DNA of 10,229 nucleotides from positions 21,671 to 31,899 of the forward strand of contig NWUY0300011487.1 of NCBI GenBank assembly GCA_004151065.3, in the 5' to 3' direction. Made by a program: the position numbers and the translations under genes. Origin of the DNA: Larix sibirica (lineage: Eukaryota > Streptophyta > Pinopsida > Pinales > Pinaceae). This document shows, piece by piece, positions 8,408 to 10,229 of this stretch. How positions within the stretch are numbered: position 1 is the first letter of the stretch; every line of letters begins with the position of its first letter. The notes beneath the pieces were generated by a model. The model saw only the letters and a program-made list of their open reading frames with translations, had not been told where the DNA came from and searched no databases.

Positions 8408-8623
8408 CTGTGTCCTGGCAGCTTGGTGAAGTCGCTCCACCCTTCTTAGCAGTGATGTTAGTGAAATGATGGCCTGGAATGTCCAAGAACCTGTTGGGCG
8501 CACTTGTAGCTCTAGCTCTTCCAACCTGCAAACATGAAAATAAATTATTGATGGTGAATCTCACGATAACACAAGCACCAAATTAAAACCAACTTACAAC
8601 TTTGAAGAATTATGCAGATCCAT
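8408..8623 (-). CDS. predicted small spliced ORF of unknown function (exons 8623-8598 and 8525-8408)
   Basis: On the minus strand an ATG at 8623 opens eight codons (MDLHNSSK) plus two bases before a GTAAGT donor (8597-8592). A TTTGCAG acceptor with a T-rich tract ends at 8526. Removing this 72-nt intron makes a continuous frame, starting MDLHNSSKLLEELELQV, that runs 48 codons to a second perfect GTAAGT donor at 8407-8402, ending RRVERLHQAARTQ. Without splicing the first part stops at once, because the intron's first bases create TAA. I recognise no family. It lies antisense within the presumed GWD intron and downstream of a TATA box. Splice sites and phase are seen; transcription and coding are inference. 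It might be a leader ORF of an LTR retroelement or an intronic gene. Confidence 0.3.
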
Positions 8624-8866
8624 GAAGAAAATGGCAAAGAAAATGAAGACAAATTGCAAAACAAATTCTCAAAGCAAAACCTCCTTCACTGGAAAACACC
8701 AAGGCACATTTGGCGAACTTGAGGCTTGTTTCTTGCATGCAAAATATGAAAAAAGAGCTTCTTAAGCAAGTAAATACATCACACACTCACTCAAAGAAGA
8801 TGGCAAGGAGAGAAATTCATCCAAGAAACTCAAGAACAACAAAGATTTAACACTTGAAGCTCTGGT

Positions 8867-8872
8867 TTTATT
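8867..8872 (-). promoter_or_regulatory. AATAAA on the minus strand, possible polyadenylation signal of an LTR R region
   Basis: TTTATT on the plus strand reads AATAAA on the minus strand, a little over 50 nt downstream of the TATA box. TATA followed closely by AATAAA is the usual order in plant LTRs, but the hexamer is common by chance in AT-rich DNA. Confidence 0.25.
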
Positions 8873-8922
8873 ATGGTTGTAGCAAATTGTCCAAAAGTCT
8901 GTTACAATGAGCAACTCACTCT

Positions 8923-8931
8923 CTTTTATAG
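8923..8931 (-). promoter_or_regulatory. TATA box on the minus strand
   Basis: The minus strand reads CTATAAAAG followed by AGAGTGAG, a close match to the plant TATA consensus. Transcription from it would begin near 8895-8900 and run through the spliced ORF at 8623-8408. Confidence 0.4.
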
Positions 8932-9151
8932 AACAAGAGAGGAGCACAATCCCTAGCCCATAAGGATGGATGGATGAGATTAAAACATTCTCAAACTTCA
9001 TCTATGGCTGAGATAAATTCTGATTTTTCTTTTTACAGAATGTTGGAAATGACCATCAACAAGAGGGAGGCAAATTACCTCTAAGAGCCCATTTACAAAA
9101 ATAAAATTACATTGATATAGCTTAATAGCTAAGTTGGGGTGACTAGGGAGT

Positions 9152-9252
9152 CCCCTTGGCATGCACTTTTGATACATAGGAAGAGTTACTTGCAAAACAC
9201 ATGAAGTTATTTCCCTAGTGTGCCCCCTTGGTGATGCATGCACTCCCCTTGG
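9152..9252. repeat. three copies of CCCCTTGG, two next to GCATGCAC
   Basis: CCCCTTGG occurs at 9152-9159, 9224-9231 and 9245-9252. GCATGCAC follows or precedes it at 9159-9166 and 9236-9243. Repeated short motifs are usual in promoter or U3 regions, but no known factor is assigned here. Confidence 0.5.
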
Positions 9253-9724
9253 AGATGAACACTTGCTGGGCCCACATACTATGCCACATGAGAAATTTGA
9301 GATTTGGGTATTGTGTGGAAAATGATTTTACTAGGACCCAAGTTGCTATTCTTCTCTAAGGTTTGCATTCTCTAGTTGATTAATTCATCGCTTAACTTAG
9401 GGATTTTTTAAATCATACCTTAGGAAAGTTTGTTAATCCTTTTAATTCCATTATAGGTGAATTCATGCTCAAACCACCTCAATTTTTCCTTAGATGGATT
9501 CCTTGATGCTTTGACATGTTGTACCAATCAAATCCATGTCCATAACTAATATGAATTCTTCAATATCATGTTGCTCCAAATAATTAATCTTTGACTTAGG
9601 AAAATTTCATTAATAAAGCCAATCAATTCAATTCAGCTGAAAACAATACTTGGAGGTGTCCAATTGGCCTCCAAAAGCATGATGAAATATGAAACATGAA
9701 TCTCATCTATTGCTGGTTGGGTTG

Positions 9725-9755
9725 TTGACCAAGTCAAAGAGTCAACTTTGGTCAA
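9725..9755. promoter_or_regulatory. cluster of four W-box cores (TTGACC/T)
   Basis: TTGACC at 9725-9730 on the plus strand is followed on the minus strand by TTGACT at 9737-9732, TTGACT at 9745-9740 and TTGACC at 9755-9750. TTGAC(C/T) is the binding core of plant WRKY factors, induced by pathogens and stress. The outer pair also forms an inverted repeat (TTGACCAA / TTGGTCAA). Confidence 0.45.
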
Positions 9756-10017
9756 ACCTTTCCAATGAAGTCCAAAGATTGAAGGACTCAACCAAAGCCT
9801 ATAAGATGATGAAATAACACTTGTAATGATTAGTATTGAAAGAGAACTAAAGCTACAAGTCATACTTTACACAAGTAATGCAAACAAATCATCACACAGT
9901 CTCATCCTAGGAAAAATGCATAACATAACATATAGCATGAAGTTAATGTTTTATATTCATGCCACCATCTAGATTACCATCAAGAATATTGCATAGATCA
10001 TTCTTCTCTTGGGTGNG

Positions 10018-10229
10018 TGGAGAAACTATATACATGCTATCAAAGCTGCAGGTATAATGATTACAGGCGCAGATGATAATTTATATTGGTCTGGCAATAC
10101 AAAAGATGGGTGTGTTACTGCTATAACAGCTTATAAAAGGATTATCCAAGCACAATGTATTTATCCAAATCAATGGTGGTACTCCACGATATGGAAGTTG
10201 GCTATTCCATTGAAAATAAAGTGTTTTCT
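10018..10229 (+). mobile_element. LINE (non-LTR retrotransposon) reverse-transcriptase tail fragment, zf-RVT type region
   Basis: The frame from TGG at 10018 is open to the window edge (70 codons plus two bases). It reads WRNYIHAIKAAGIMITGADD, then NLYWSGNTKDGCVTAITAYK, and ends IWKLAIPLKIKCF. The order D-x-L-x-W, G, AYK, WW, IWKL.(I/V)P.KIKCF is the plant LINE zinc-binding region after the reverse-transcriptase palm (a region also found in host RNase H-like proteins of LINE origin). The spacing and motif are recognised by eye; a stop, TAG, lies in frame at 9994-9996. The element continues past the window. It is oriented like the GWD gene. Whether it is intact cannot be seen. Confidence 0.7.

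Larger units (their letters stand above)
8932..9990. other. non-coding stretch upstream of the minus-strand TATA box
   Basis: No coding match on either strand; open frames at 8998-9243 and 9633-9863 (minus) show no family. It contains three CCCCTTGG copies (9152-9252) and a W-box cluster (9725-9755). If the minus unit is a retroelement, this would be its U3 or flanking DNA; LTR ends could not be placed by eye. Confidence 0.4.

Noticed and set aside
8762-9001. 79-codon minus-strand ORF across the TATA box
   Set aside because: Its composition is unremarkable, it has no family, and it includes the presumed promoter; the spliced ORF downstream is a better candidate.
9633-9863. 76-codon minus-strand ORF over the W-box cluster
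   Set aside because: It has a low-complexity Ser/Ile/Leu-rich start, no family, and looks like chance in non-coding DNA.
1-10229. CRISPR array, bacterial operon or prophage
   Set aside because: The window has spliced plant exons with GT-AG introns and no regularly spaced repeats or prokaryotic gene layout.

Overview
The window is nuclear DNA of a land plant. It carries the middle part of a gene for alpha-glucan, water dikinase (GWD, also called R1 or SEX1), the plastid enzyme that starts starch breakdown by phosphorylating glucan chains. Sixteen plus-strand exons (358-6350) splice at GT-AG borders into 646 uninterrupted codons. They match plant GWD proteins from shortly after the N-terminal starch-binding region to the first part of the C-terminal ATP-binding domain. 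The long repeat-bearing AT-rich introns, the single N at 10016 (draft assembly) and the moderately diverged protein would fit a gymnosperm or another large-genome, non-model plant. That placement is inference; the sequence names no taxon.

Layout: 1-357 is the 3' part of an intron. 358-6350 holds exons and introns; the introns run from 84 to 1055 nt. The catalytic phosphohistidine motif is in exon 11 and the CFATC redox cysteine pair in exon 12. From 6351 to the window end no further GWD exon can be recognised, so either a giant intron of more than 3.8 kb lies here or the gene is broken. About 195 C-terminal codons, which should carry most of the ATP-binding site, are not in the window.

The 6351-10229 stretch is not uniform. 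6351 to about 7480 is AT-rich, intron-like DNA. About 7490-8950 looks like a separate unit read on the minus strand. It has a TATA box (8925-8930), an AATAAA (8867-8872), and a short ORF that becomes continuous when a 72-nt intron is removed (ATG at 8623). A GC-rich block at about 7490-7660 also keeps an open minus-strand frame. About 8950-9990 would be upstream of that unit and contains a tight cluster of four W-box cores (9725-9755). The last 212 bases encode the zinc-binding tail region (zf-RVT type) of a LINE reverse transcriptase on the plus strand. The best overall reading is a large intron, or the broken end of a gene, loaded with retroelement material. The minus-strand unit and the W-box cluster are the least explained parts.
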